From Streptomyces broussonetiae (GTDB lineage: Bacteria; Actinomycetota; Actinomycetes; Streptomycetales; Streptomycetaceae), in assembly GCF_009796285.1 (NCBI RefSeq), contig NZ_CP047020.1:5518001-5582000 (forward strand): DNA of 64,000 nt, read 5' to 3'. Position 1 is the stretch's first letter. Each line of letters begins with the position of its first letter. Made by a program: the position numbers and the translations under genes. This document shows positions 1 to 10,214 of the stretch, piece by piece. The notes beneath the pieces were generated by a model, which saw only the letters and a list, made by a program, of their open reading frames with translations, made no database searches and was not told the DNA's origin.

Positions 1-1047
1 GTGATCCCCTTCGGCCCGGCCGGCAACGAGATCTCGATCTTCGGTCACCGCACCACGATGCAGCTCACCGACCTGCCGATCGCGATGCTCTACATCCTCG
101 CGGTCGCCTCCGTCGGCATCTACGGCATCGTCCTTGCGGGTTGGAGTTCTGGATCCACCTACCCGCTCCTCGGCGGCCTGCGCTCCTGCGCGCAGATGAT
201 CTCCTACGAGATCGCCATGGGTGCCGCGTTCGCCTCGGTGTTCCTGTACTCGGGGTCGATGTCGACGTCCACCATCGTGGAACAGCAGCACGACCGCTGG
301 TACATCCTGCTGCTGCCGGTCTCCTTCATCATCTACATCGTCACGATGGTCGGCGAGACCAACCGCGCCCCCTTCGACATGCCGGAGTCCGAGGGCGACC
401 TGGTCGGCGGCTTCAACACCGAGTACTCGTCCATCAAGTTCGCGATGTTCATGCTCGCCGAGTACGTGAACATGGTGACGGTCTCGGCCGTCTCCACCAC
501 CCTCTTCCTCGGCGGCTGGCGTGCCCCCTGGCCGATCAGCGCCTTCTGGGAGGGTGCCAACCACGGCTGGTGGCCGCTGCTCTGGTTCGTGATCAAGGTC
601 CAGCTGCTGCTGTTCTTCTTCATCTGGCTGCGCGGCACGCTCCCACGGGTCCGCTACGACCAGCTGATGAAGCTCGGCTGGAAGGTCCTCATCCCGGTCT
701 CCGTGACCTGGCTGATGCTGGTGGCGACCGTACGGGCCCTGCGCAACGAGCACTACGACTTCGCCGACATCGCCCTCTACGTCGGCGGTGGCATCCTCGC
801 CCTGCTGTTGCTCTCCTTCGTCGCCGACATGTTCCGCGAGAAGGGGAAGACGGCCGAGGAGCCCGCCGTGCAGGAGGCCGGATTCGACCCGATGGCGGGC
901 GGATTCCCCGTGCCGCCGCTGCCCGGACAGGAACTGCCGCCGGTGCCGAGGCGTCGCCCCCGCCGCGAGCACGAGCTGATTGTCAGTGGCGGGTCGGACA
1001 CTGTCAGTGACGGATTGTCGGAGGGAAAGGAGACGTCCGATGGCTGA
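1..1047 (+). CDS. nuoH: NADH-quinone oxidoreductase subunit H, 5'-truncated by window edge (main nuo operon)
   Basis: NuoH is the complex I membrane subunit that forms the quinone-access channel at the junction with the peripheral arm. The frame is open from the first base and shows about 348 residues; actinobacterial NuoH is roughly 450, so the N-terminus lies left of the window. Visible are several hydrophobic helices and the conserved loop FDMPESEGDLVGGFNTEYSS at about residues 125-144. A Pro/Arg-rich cytoplasmic tail (last ~60 residues) is usual for actinobacteria. The stop overlaps the nuoI start by 8 bases, consistent with one operon running to nuoN. Confidence 0.96.
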   Translation: MIPFGPAGNEISIFGHRTTMQLTDLPIAMLYILAVASVGIYGIVLAGWSSGSTYPLLGGLRSCAQMISYEIAMGAAFASVFLYSGSMSTSTIVEQQHDRWYILLLPVSFIIYIVTMVGETNRAPFDMPESEGDLVGGFNTEYSSIKFAMFMLAEYVNMVTVSAVSTTLFLGGWRAPWPISAFWEGANHGWWPLLWFVIKVQLLLFFFIWLRGTLPRVRYDQLMKLGWKVLIPVSVTWLMLVATVRALRNEHYDFADIALYVGGGILALLLLSFVADMFREKGKTAEEPAVQEAGFDPMAGGFPVPPLPGQELPPVPRRRPRREHELIVSGGSDTVSDGLSEGKETSDG

Positions 1048-1660
1048 GGAGCCCAAGGAGACCAAGCCCGGTTTCCTGAACCCCGTCGCCGGCTTCGGCG
1101 TGACCTTCAAGGCCATGTTCAAGAAGCGGCTGACCGAGCAGTACCCCGAGCAGAAGAAGACCACGGCCCCGCGGTTCCACGGACGGCACCAGCTCAACCG
1201 CCATCCGGACGGCCTGGAGAAGTGCGTCGGCTGCGAGCTGTGCGCCTGGGCCTGCCCCGCCGACGCGATCTACGTGGAGGGCGCCGACAACACCGACGAG
1301 GAGCGCTACTCGCCGGGCGAGCGGTACGGCCGCGTCTACCAGATCAACTACGCCCGCTGCATCCTGTGCGGCCTGTGCATCGAAGCGTGCCCCACGCGCG
1401 CGTTGACGATGACCAACGAGTTCGAGCTGGCCGACTCCAGCCGCGCGAACCTCATCTACACCAAGGAGCAGCTGCTCGCCGGGCTCGAGGAGGGCATGGT
1501 CGACACGCCCCACGCGATCTTCCCGGGGACGGACGAGCAGGACTACTACCGCGGCCTGGTGACCCAGGCCGCGCCCGGCACCGTACGGCAGGTCGCCGTC
1601 TCCAAGGGCGAGAAGCCCGAGGACCGCGACCAGGACCAGGGTCGGGAGGTGGACGCATGA
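1040..1660 (+). CDS. nuoI: NADH-quinone oxidoreductase subunit I
   Basis: Peripheral-arm ferredoxin-type subunit carrying clusters N6a and N6b, which pass electrons toward NuoB. The protein has 206 residues with two CxxCxxCxxxC motifs: Cys 62, 65, 68, 72 and Cys 107, 110, 113, 117. The start is the ATG after GGAAAGGAG; an in-frame upstream extension inside nuoH has no ribosome site. The stop overlaps the nuoJ start (ATGA). A charged C-terminal tail is typical of actinobacteria. Confidence 0.98.
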   Translation: MAEEPKETKPGFLNPVAGFGVTFKAMFKKRLTEQYPEQKKTTAPRFHGRHQLNRHPDGLEKCVGCELCAWACPADAIYVEGADNTDEERYSPGERYGRVYQINYARCILCGLCIEACPTRALTMTNEFELADSSRANLIYTKEQLLAGLEEGMVDTPHAIFPGTDEQDYYRGLVTQAAPGTVRQVAVSKGEKPEDRDQDQGREVDA

Positions 1661-2499
1661 GCCCGCAGCTCGCCGCCTACACCACCTCCACCGGTGAGGC
1701 CGTCCAGTTCTGGGTGCTCGCCACGGTCGCGGTGGTCGGCGCCCTGGGCACCGTCTTCATGAGGAAGTCCGTGCACAGCGCGCTCTCCCTCGCCGGAACC
1801 ATGATCGTCCTGGCGGTGTTCTACCTCGCCAACGGCGCGTACTTCCTGGGCATCGTGCAGATCGTCGTCTACACGGGCGCGATCATGATGCTGTTCCTGT
1901 TCGTGGTGATGCTCGTCGGCGTGACGGCCGCGGACTCGCTGAAGGAGACCATCAAGGGCCAGCGCTGGCTGGCCCTTCTGTGCGGGGTCGGCTTCGGCGT
2001 CCTGCTCTTCGCCGGCATTGGCAACGCCTCCCTGAAGGAGTTCAACGGCACCGGCCAGGCGAACGCGAACGGCAACGTGGAGGGCCTTGCCTCCCTCATC
2101 TTCACCAAGTATGTCTTCGCCTTCGAAATCACCGGCGCTCTGCTGATCACGGCCGCGGTCGGCGCCATGGTGCTCACGCACCGCGAGCGCACCGAGCGCG
2201 CCAAGACCCAGCGCGAACTGTCCGAACAGCGCATCCGCGAGGGCAAGCACGTCCCGCCGCTGCCCGCCCCCGGTGTCTACGCCCGGCACAATGCCGTGGA
2301 CATCGCCGGTCTGCTGCCCGACGGCACGCCGTCCGAGCTGACCGTCAACAAGACGCTGCGCGAGCGCGGCCAGATCCGTGACGTCTCGGCGGAGGCACTC
2401 AGCGACCTGCGGGCGCTGGAGCAGCGCGCGGAGGAGCGCCTGGAGCGCACGGAGATCGAACCGGCGACGTTCAAGCGGTCCGAGGAGGCGTCGAAGTGA
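1657..2499 (+). CDS. nuoJ: NADH-quinone oxidoreductase subunit J
   Basis: Membrane subunit of the proton-pumping arm. The protein has 280 residues: about five hydrophobic helices in the first ~180, then an actinobacteria-type charged cytoplasmic extension of ~100 rich in Arg and Glu. The helix containing VQIVVYTGAIMMLFLFVVML is the conserved NuoJ TM3 region involved in coupling. Start ATG overlaps the nuoI stop; the stop overlaps the nuoK GTG (GTGA), so translation is probably coupled. Confidence 0.97.
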   Translation: MSPQLAAYTTSTGEAVQFWVLATVAVVGALGTVFMRKSVHSALSLAGTMIVLAVFYLANGAYFLGIVQIVVYTGAIMMLFLFVVMLVGVTAADSLKETIKGQRWLALLCGVGFGVLLFAGIGNASLKEFNGTGQANANGNVEGLASLIFTKYVFAFEITGALLITAAVGAMVLTHRERTERAKTQRELSEQRIREGKHVPPLPAPGVYARHNAVDIAGLLPDGTPSELTVNKTLRERGQIRDVSAEALSDLRALEQRAEERLERTEIEPATFKRSEEASK

Positions 2500-2795
2500 A
2501 CCCGGTCAACTACCTCTACCTCGCCGCTCTGTTGTTCACGATCGGCGCGACCGGTGTCCTGATCCGGCGCAACGCCATCGTGGTCTTCATGTGCATCGAG
2601 CTGATGCTGAACGCCTGCAACCTCGCGTTCGTCACCTTCTCCCGGATGCACGGCAACCTCGACGGCCAGATCATCGCGTTCTTCACGATGGTCGTCGCCG
2701 CCGCGGAGGTCGTGGTGGGCCTCGCGATCATCGTGTCGCTGTTCCGTACCCGCCACTCGGCCTCGGTCGACGACGCCAGCCTGATGAAGCTGTAA
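2496..2795 (+). CDS. nuoK: NADH-quinone oxidoreductase subunit K
   Basis: Small membrane subunit of the pump module, MrpC-like. It has 99 residues, the normal family length, with three hydrophobic helices. The buried glutamates are present in FMCIELMLNACNL (TM2) and AAAEVVVGLAI (TM3). GTG start overlaps the nuoJ stop. Fifteen bases separate it from nuoL. Confidence 0.97.
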   Translation: MNPVNYLYLAALLFTIGATGVLIRRNAIVVFMCIELMLNACNLAFVTFSRMHGNLDGQIIAFFTMVVAAAEVVVGLAIIVSLFRTRHSASVDDASLMKL

Positions 2796-2810
2796 GGGGT
2801 CGGAAGAATC

Positions 2811-4706
2811 GTGGAGAACCTGATCGCGCTGCTCATCGCGGCGCCCCTGCTCGGAGCGGCCGTCCTGCTGGTCGGCGGCCGGCGCCTGGACCGCGTCGGC
2901 CATTGGGTCGGCACGCTCCTGTCGGCCGCCTCCTTCGTGTTCGGCCTGATCCTCTTCGCCGACCTGCTCGGCAAGAACGCCGAACACCGCACCCTGATCA
3001 AGCACTTGTTCAGCTGGGTTCCGGTGGCCGGCTTCCAGGCGGACGCCACCCTCCGCCTCGACCAGTTGTCGATGACGTTCGTCCTGCTCATCACGGGCGT
3101 AGGCTCGCTGATCCACCTGTACTCGGTCGGGTACATGGAGCACGACGAGCGCCGCCGCCGCTTCTTCGGCTATCTGAACCTGTTCCTCGCGGCGATGCTG
3201 CTGCTCGTCCTCGCCGACAACTACCTGCTGCTGTACGTCGGCTGGGAGGGCGTCGGTCTCGCCTCGTACCTGTTGATCGGCTTCTGGCAGCACAAGCCCA
3301 GCGCCGCGACGGCCGCGAAGAAGGCCTTCCTGGTCAACCGCGTCGGCGACATGGGCCTGTCCATCGCGATCATGCTGATGTTCACGACGTTCGGGACCTT
3401 CGCCTTCGGCCCGGTCCTCGGTCACGCGACCCAGGCCTCCGAGGGCAAGCTCACCGCGATCGGCCTGATGCTGCTGCTCGCCGCCTGCGGCAAGTCCGCC
3501 CAGGTGCCGCTGCAGTCCTGGCTCGGTGACGCCATGGAGGGCCCGACCCCGGTCTCGGCCCTCATCCACGCGGCGACGATGGTGACCGCGGGCGTCTACC
3601 TGATCGTCCGCTCCGGAGCCATCTTCAACGCCGCTCCCGACGCCCAGCTGGCCGTCACCGTCGTCGGCGCGGTCACGCTCCTGTTCGGTGCGATCGTCGG
3701 TTGTGCCAAGGACGACATCAAGAAGGCGCTGGCCGGCTCGACCATGTCGCAGATCGGCTACATGATCCTCGCCGCCGGCCTCGGCCCCATCGGCTACGTC
3801 TTCGCGATCATGCACCTGGTGACGCACGGCTTCTTCAAGGCCGGGCTGTTCCTCGGCGCCGGTTCGGTCATGCACGGCATGAACGACGAGGTCGACATGC
3901 GCAAGTACGGCGGCCTGCGCACGTACATGCCGGTCACCTTCGTCACCTTCGGCCTCGGCTACCTTGCCATCATCGGCTTCCCGGGCCTGTCCGGCTTCTT
4001 CTCCAAGGACAAGATCATCGAGGCGGCCTTCGCCAAGGGCGGCACCGAGGGCTGGATCCTCGGCGGCGCGGCCCTGCTGGGCGCGGCCATCACCGCCTTC
4101 TACATGACGCGCGTGATGCTGATGACGTTCTTCGGCGAGAAGCGCTGGCAGCCGGACGAGAACGGCAACGAGCCGCACCCGCACGAGTCCCCGAGGGTCA
4201 TGACGATCCCGATGATCGTGCTGGCCGTCGGCTCGGTCTTCGGCGGCGCCTTCTTCAGCATCGGCGACCGCTTCCTGCACTGGCTGGAGCCCATCACCGG
4301 CCACAGCGAGGGCCACTCCCCGGTCAGTGCCTGGACGGTCACCGGGGCGACCATGGTCTGCCTGGTCATCGGCGTGGGCATCGCCTGGGCGCAGTACGGC
4401 CGCAAGCCCGTCCCCGCCGTCGCCCCGCGCGGTTCGCTGCTCACCCGGGCCGCCCGCCGCGACCTGCTCCAGGACGACTTCAACCATGTGGTCCTGGTAC
4501 GCGGCGGCGAGCACCTGACGCGCTCCCTGGTGTACGTCGACCACACCCTGGTCGACGGAGTCGTCAACGGCACGGCAGCCGGTTTCGGCGGCCTGTCGGG
4601 GCGGCTGCGCCGACTCCAGAACGGCTTCGCCCGCTCCTACGCGGTCTCGATGTTCGGCGGTGCGGCCCTCCTGGTCGCCGCGACCCTGCTGATGAGGGCG
4701 GTCTGA
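2811..4706 (+). CDS. nuoL: NADH-quinone oxidoreductase subunit L
   Basis: Antiporter-like proton-pumping subunit at the distal end of the membrane arm. The protein has 631 residues and is highly hydrophobic. It contains the TM5 glutamate context (YVGWEGVGLASYLLIGFW) and the broken-helix region PTPVSALIHAATMVTAGVYL typical of NuoL/MrpA proteins. The C-terminal part carries the long lateral-helix region. GTG start after a GGGGTCGGAAGAATC leader. It differs clearly from the second NuoL at 46888-48909, so the two are old paralogues rather than a recent copy. Confidence 0.97.
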   Translation: MENLIALLIAAPLLGAAVLLVGGRRLDRVGHWVGTLLSAASFVFGLILFADLLGKNAEHRTLIKHLFSWVPVAGFQADATLRLDQLSMTFVLLITGVGSLIHLYSVGYMEHDERRRRFFGYLNLFLAAMLLLVLADNYLLLYVGWEGVGLASYLLIGFWQHKPSAATAAKKAFLVNRVGDMGLSIAIMLMFTTFGTFAFGPVLGHATQASEGKLTAIGLMLLLAACGKSAQVPLQSWLGDAMEGPTPVSALIHAATMVTAGVYLIVRSGAIFNAAPDAQLAVTVVGAVTLLFGAIVGCAKDDIKKALAGSTMSQIGYMILAAGLGPIGYVFAIMHLVTHGFFKAGLFLGAGSVMHGMNDEVDMRKYGGLRTYMPVTFVTFGLGYLAIIGFPGLSGFFSKDKIIEAAFAKGGTEGWILGGAALLGAAITAFYMTRVMLMTFFGEKRWQPDENGNEPHPHESPRVMTIPMIVLAVGSVFGGAFFSIGDRFLHWLEPITGHSEGHSPVSAWTVTGATMVCLVIGVGIAWAQYGRKPVPAVAPRGSLLTRAARRDLLQDDFNHVVLVRGGEHLTRSLVYVDHTLVDGVVNGTAAGFGGLSGRLRRLQNGFARSYAVSMFGGAALLVAATLLMRAV

Positions 4707-4711
4707 TACCG

Positions 4712-6283
4712 ATGTCCTTTCCTCTGCTGACAGCGACGGCGGCGCTCCCGGCCGTGGGGGCCGTCGCCACGGCCGCCGTACCGGCCGCGCAGCGCACCGC
4801 CGCGAAATGGCTCGCGCTCATCGTCTCGCTCGCCACACTCGCCCTGGCGGCCACCGTCCTGGTCCGCTTCGACCCGGGCGGCGCCCGCTACCAGCTCACC
4901 GAATCCCATGCCTGGATCAAGGACTTCGGGGTGCGGTACGAGCTGGGCGTGGACGGCATCGCGGTGGCGCTGCTCGCGCTGACCGCCCTGCTGATCCCGT
5001 TCATCATCCTCGCCGGCTGGCACGACGCCGACCCGCTGGAGACCGGAAGCCGCCGCTGGCGGCCCACCCAGGGCTTCTTCGCACTGATCCTGGCCGTCGA
5101 GGCGATGGTGATCATCTCGTTCGAGGCCACCGACGTCTTCCTCTTCTACATCTTCTTCGAGGCCATGCTCATCCCGATGTACTTCCTCATCGGCGGCTTC
5201 GGGGACCGAGCCCACGCACAGGGCGAGAAGGCGGCCTCGACGCAACGGTCGTACGCGGCCGTGAAGTTCCTCCTCTACAACCTGGTCGGCGGTCTGATCA
5301 TGCTGGCCGCGGTGATCGGCCTCTATGTGGTCGCCGGGAACTTCAGCCTCGCGGAGATCGCGCACGCGCGCGCGAACGGCTCGCTGCACATGGCGACGAG
5401 TACCGAACGCTGGCTGTTCCTCGGCTTCTTCTTCGCCTTCGCGGTGAAGGCGCCGCTGTGGCCGCTGCACACCTGGCTGCCCAACGCCATGCAGGAGTCG
5501 ACCGCCCCGGTCGCCGTCCTGATCACCGCGGTCGTCGACAAAGTGGGTACCTTCGCGATGCTCCGCTTCTGCCTCCAGCTGTTCCCGGAGGCCAGCAAGT
5601 GGGCGACGCCCGTGATCCTGGTGCTGTCCCTGATCAGCATCGTCTACGGCGCGCTGCTCGCCGTCGGCCAGCGGGACATCAAGCGCCTGGTGGCGTACGC
5701 GTCGATCTCGCACTTCGGCTTCATCATCATGGGCATCTTCGCGATGACCAGCCAGGGCCAGTCCGGTGCCACGCTCTACATGGTCAACCACGGCATCTCC
5801 ACGGCCGCGTTGATGCTGGTCGCCGGCTTCCTGATCTCCCGGCGCGGCTCGCGGCTCATCGCCGACTTCGGCGGTGTGCAGAAGGTCGCTCCGGTGCTCG
5901 CCGGCACGTTCCTGATCGGCGGCCTCGCCACCCTCTCGCTGCCCGGACTCGCGCCGTTCGTGAGTGAATTCCTGGTCCTGGTCGGCACGTTCTCGCGCTA
6001 TCCGGCGATCGGCATCATCGCCACCTTCGGCATCGTCCTCGCCGCGCTGTACACCCTCGTGCTGTACCAGCGCACGATGACGGGCCCGGTGAAGCCCGAG
6101 GTCTCGGCGATGCCCGACCTCCGCGCGCGCGAGCTGGTGGTGGTCGCGCCGCTGATCGTGCTGCTGATCTTCCTGGGCGTCTACCCGAAGCCCGTCACGG
6201 ACATCGTCAACCCGGCGGTCAAACAGACCATGTCCGACGTACACAAGTCCGACCCCAAGCCCTCGGTGGAGGCGGCCAAGTGA
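4712..6283 (+). CDS. nuoM: NADH-quinone oxidoreductase subunit M
   Basis: Antiporter-like membrane subunit, 523 residues. Family landmarks are FEAMLIPMYFLIGGFG (TM5 glutamate), KAPLWPLHTWLPNAMQESTA (TM7/8 lysine and broken helix) and the later GQRDIKRLVAYASISHFGF block. The start is the ATG five bases after the nuoL stop. The stop overlaps the nuoN GTG. It is more canonical than the second NuoM at 48916-50490. Confidence 0.97.
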   Translation: MSFPLLTATAALPAVGAVATAAVPAAQRTAAKWLALIVSLATLALAATVLVRFDPGGARYQLTESHAWIKDFGVRYELGVDGIAVALLALTALLIPFIILAGWHDADPLETGSRRWRPTQGFFALILAVEAMVIISFEATDVFLFYIFFEAMLIPMYFLIGGFGDRAHAQGEKAASTQRSYAAVKFLLYNLVGGLIMLAAVIGLYVVAGNFSLAEIAHARANGSLHMATSTERWLFLGFFFAFAVKAPLWPLHTWLPNAMQESTAPVAVLITAVVDKVGTFAMLRFCLQLFPEASKWATPVILVLSLISIVYGALLAVGQRDIKRLVAYASISHFGFIIMGIFAMTSQGQSGATLYMVNHGISTAALMLVAGFLISRRGSRLIADFGGVQKVAPVLAGTFLIGGLATLSLPGLAPFVSEFLVLVGTFSRYPAIGIIATFGIVLAALYTLVLYQRTMTGPVKPEVSAMPDLRARELVVVAPLIVLLIFLGVYPKPVTDIVNPAVKQTMSDVHKSDPKPSVEAAK

Positions 6284-7929
6284 GCGCAGCAGCCGTCCAC
6301 AGCCTGTGGACAACCGCGGCCGGCCCGATCACGAAGATCCCGGCGCCGAAGATCGAATACGGACAATTGTCGCCGACGTTGATCGTCGTCGGCGCCGCAC
6401 TGGTCGGCGTGCTGATCGAGGCGTTCGTCCCGCGCAAGTCCCGCTACTACGCCCAGGTGTTCGTGTCCGTCGTGGCCCTGTGCGCCGCGTTCGCCGCGGT
6501 GGTCGGGCTCGCCGCCGACGGTTACGGCACCACCAAGGCGCACATCGCAGCCATGGGTGCGATCGCGGTCGACGGCCCCGCCCTGTTCCTGCAGGGCACG
6601 ATCCTGCTGGCCGGCCTGGTCGCCCTGTTCACCTTCGCCGAGCGGCGCCTGGACCCGGCCGCGCACGGCAACCGCGTCGACTCCTTCGCCGCACAGGCCG
6701 CGTCCGTACCGGGCAGCGACGGCGAGAAGGCGGCGGTGAAAGCGGGCTTCACCACGACAGAGGTCTTCCCGCTGTTGTTGTTCGCCATCGCGGGCATGCT
6801 GGTGTTCCCCTCGGCCAACGACCTGCTGACGCTGTTCGTGGCCCTGGAGGTCTTCTCCCTGCCGCTGTACCTGATGTGCGCACTGGCCCGCCGCAAGCGG
6901 CTGATGTCGCAGGAAGCCGCGGTCAAGTACTTCCTGCTCGGCGCCTTCGCCTCGGCGTTCACCCTGTTCGGCATCGCCCTGCTCTACGGCTACGCGGGCT
7001 CGGTGTCTTACGCCCGCATCGCGCAGGTCGTCGACGGCACGATCACCAACGTCGACCCGGCGCTCGCCAACACCATGGGCAACGACGCGCTGCTGCTCAT
7101 CGGCGGCGCCATGATCGTGATGGGCCTGCTGTTCAAGGTGGGCGCGGTGCCGTTCCACATGTGGACGCCCGACGTCTACCAGGGCGCGCCGACCCCCGTG
7201 ACCGGCTTCATGGCGGCGGCGACGAAGGTGGCCGCGTTCGGCGCGCTGCTGCGCCTGCTCTACGTCGTCCTGCCGGGCATGCGCTGGGACTGGCGGCCGG
7301 TCATGTGGGCGGTGGCGATCATCACCATGCTGGGCGGCGCGATCGTCGCGATCACGCAGACCGACATCAAGCGCCTCCTGGCGTACTCGTCCATCGCGCA
7401 CGCCGGATTCATCCTCGCGGGTGTCATCGCCACGTCGAAGGACGGCGTCTCGTCGGTCCTCTTCTACCTGGCCGGCTACTCCTTCGTGACGATCGGCGCC
7501 TTCGCGGTGGTCACGCTGGTGCGCGACGCGGGCGGCGAGGCCACCCACCTGTCCAAGTGGGCGGGGCTCGGCCGCCGCTCCCCGCTGGTGGCGGCGGTCT
7601 TCGCCGTGTTCCTCCTGGCCTTCGCGGGCATCCCGCTGACCTCGGGCTTCGCCGGGAAGTTCGCCGTGTTCAAGGCGGCGGCGGACGGCGGCGCGGCGCC
7701 GCTGGTCGTCATCGGTGTGATCTCCTCGGCGATCGCCGCCTTCTTCTACATCCGGGTGATCGTCCTGATGTTCTTCAGCGAACCGCGCCCGGAGGGCCCG
7801 ACCGTGGCCGTCCCGTCCCCGCTGACCATGGCGGCGATCGGCATGGGCGTGGCGGTGACCCTCGTGCTCGGCGTGGCTCCGCAGTACTTCCTGAACCTGG
7901 CGAGCCAGGCGGGAGTGTTCGTGCGCTGA
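6280..7929 (+). CDS. nuoN: NADH-quinone oxidoreductase subunit N
   Basis: Third antiporter-like subunit, nearest to NuoK/J, 549 residues. Diagnostic blocks are GMLVFPSANDLLTLFVALE, KVGAVPFHMWTPDVYQGAPT and QTDIKRLLAYSSIAHAGF. GTG start overlaps the nuoM stop (GTGA). It is the last gene of the operon; a strong hairpin begins 16 bases after its stop. Confidence 0.97.
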   Translation: MSAAAVHSLWTTAAGPITKIPAPKIEYGQLSPTLIVVGAALVGVLIEAFVPRKSRYYAQVFVSVVALCAAFAAVVGLAADGYGTTKAHIAAMGAIAVDGPALFLQGTILLAGLVALFTFAERRLDPAAHGNRVDSFAAQAASVPGSDGEKAAVKAGFTTTEVFPLLLFAIAGMLVFPSANDLLTLFVALEVFSLPLYLMCALARRKRLMSQEAAVKYFLLGAFASAFTLFGIALLYGYAGSVSYARIAQVVDGTITNVDPALANTMGNDALLLIGGAMIVMGLLFKVGAVPFHMWTPDVYQGAPTPVTGFMAAATKVAAFGALLRLLYVVLPGMRWDWRPVMWAVAIITMLGGAIVAITQTDIKRLLAYSSIAHAGFILAGVIATSKDGVSSVLFYLAGYSFVTIGAFAVVTLVRDAGGEATHLSKWAGLGRRSPLVAAVFAVFLLAFAGIPLTSGFAGKFAVFKAAADGGAAPLVVIGVISSAIAAFFYIRVIVLMFFSEPRPEGPTVAVPSPLTMAAIGMGVAVTLVLGVAPQYFLNLASQAGVFVR

Positions 7930-7944
7930 CACGCCCTTCGCACC

Positions 7945-7990
7945 TGCCGCTGCCCGGCCCCCTCGTTCGGATGGGTGCCGGGCAGCGGCA
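7945..7990 (+). terminator. Terminator of the main nuo operon
   Basis: Perfect 14-base inverted repeat (TGCCGCTGCCCGGC at 7945-7958, its complement at 7977-7990) with an 18-base loop, 16 bases after the nuoN stop. There is no U tract, as is common for Streptomyces terminators. Confidence 0.8.
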
Positions 7991-8174
7991 TGTGACGGCC
8001 GTGGCGCGCTCGTGCGGGCTGCCGAGGCGGAGACCGCACGATTGCTTCAGGTCAGTGCCCGGTTACGGAGGGGGGACCGAGCCTGTGGATAACTCGGTGG
8101 CTGTCGGTGCGGCCCCCTATCGTGGAGGCAGCGGTCGGGCAACGACACACGGGGGACCGACGGGGGACAGGACC

Positions 8175-10173
<1,999 letters not shown>

Positions 10174-10175
<2 letters not shown>

Positions 10176-10198
10176 CGGGCCGGGCGAGTCGGCCCGCT
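10174..10198. terminator. Bidirectional hairpin between recQ and the flavoprotein gene
   Basis: Perfect 8-base arms (AGCGGGCC at 10174-10181, complement at 10191-10198). The left arm overlaps the recQ stop codon. It lies between two convergent genes that end only 39 bases apart, so it can serve both strands. Confidence 0.6.
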
Positions 10199-10214
10199 GC
10201 GATGAGGGGGATCG

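Noticed and set aside
2277..4544. Long open frame on the minus strand opposite nuoJ-nuoL
   Set aside because: Asp/Gly/His/Arg/Gln-rich composition with no hydrophobic core; it is the antisense shadow of high-GC third codon positions in the nuo genes.
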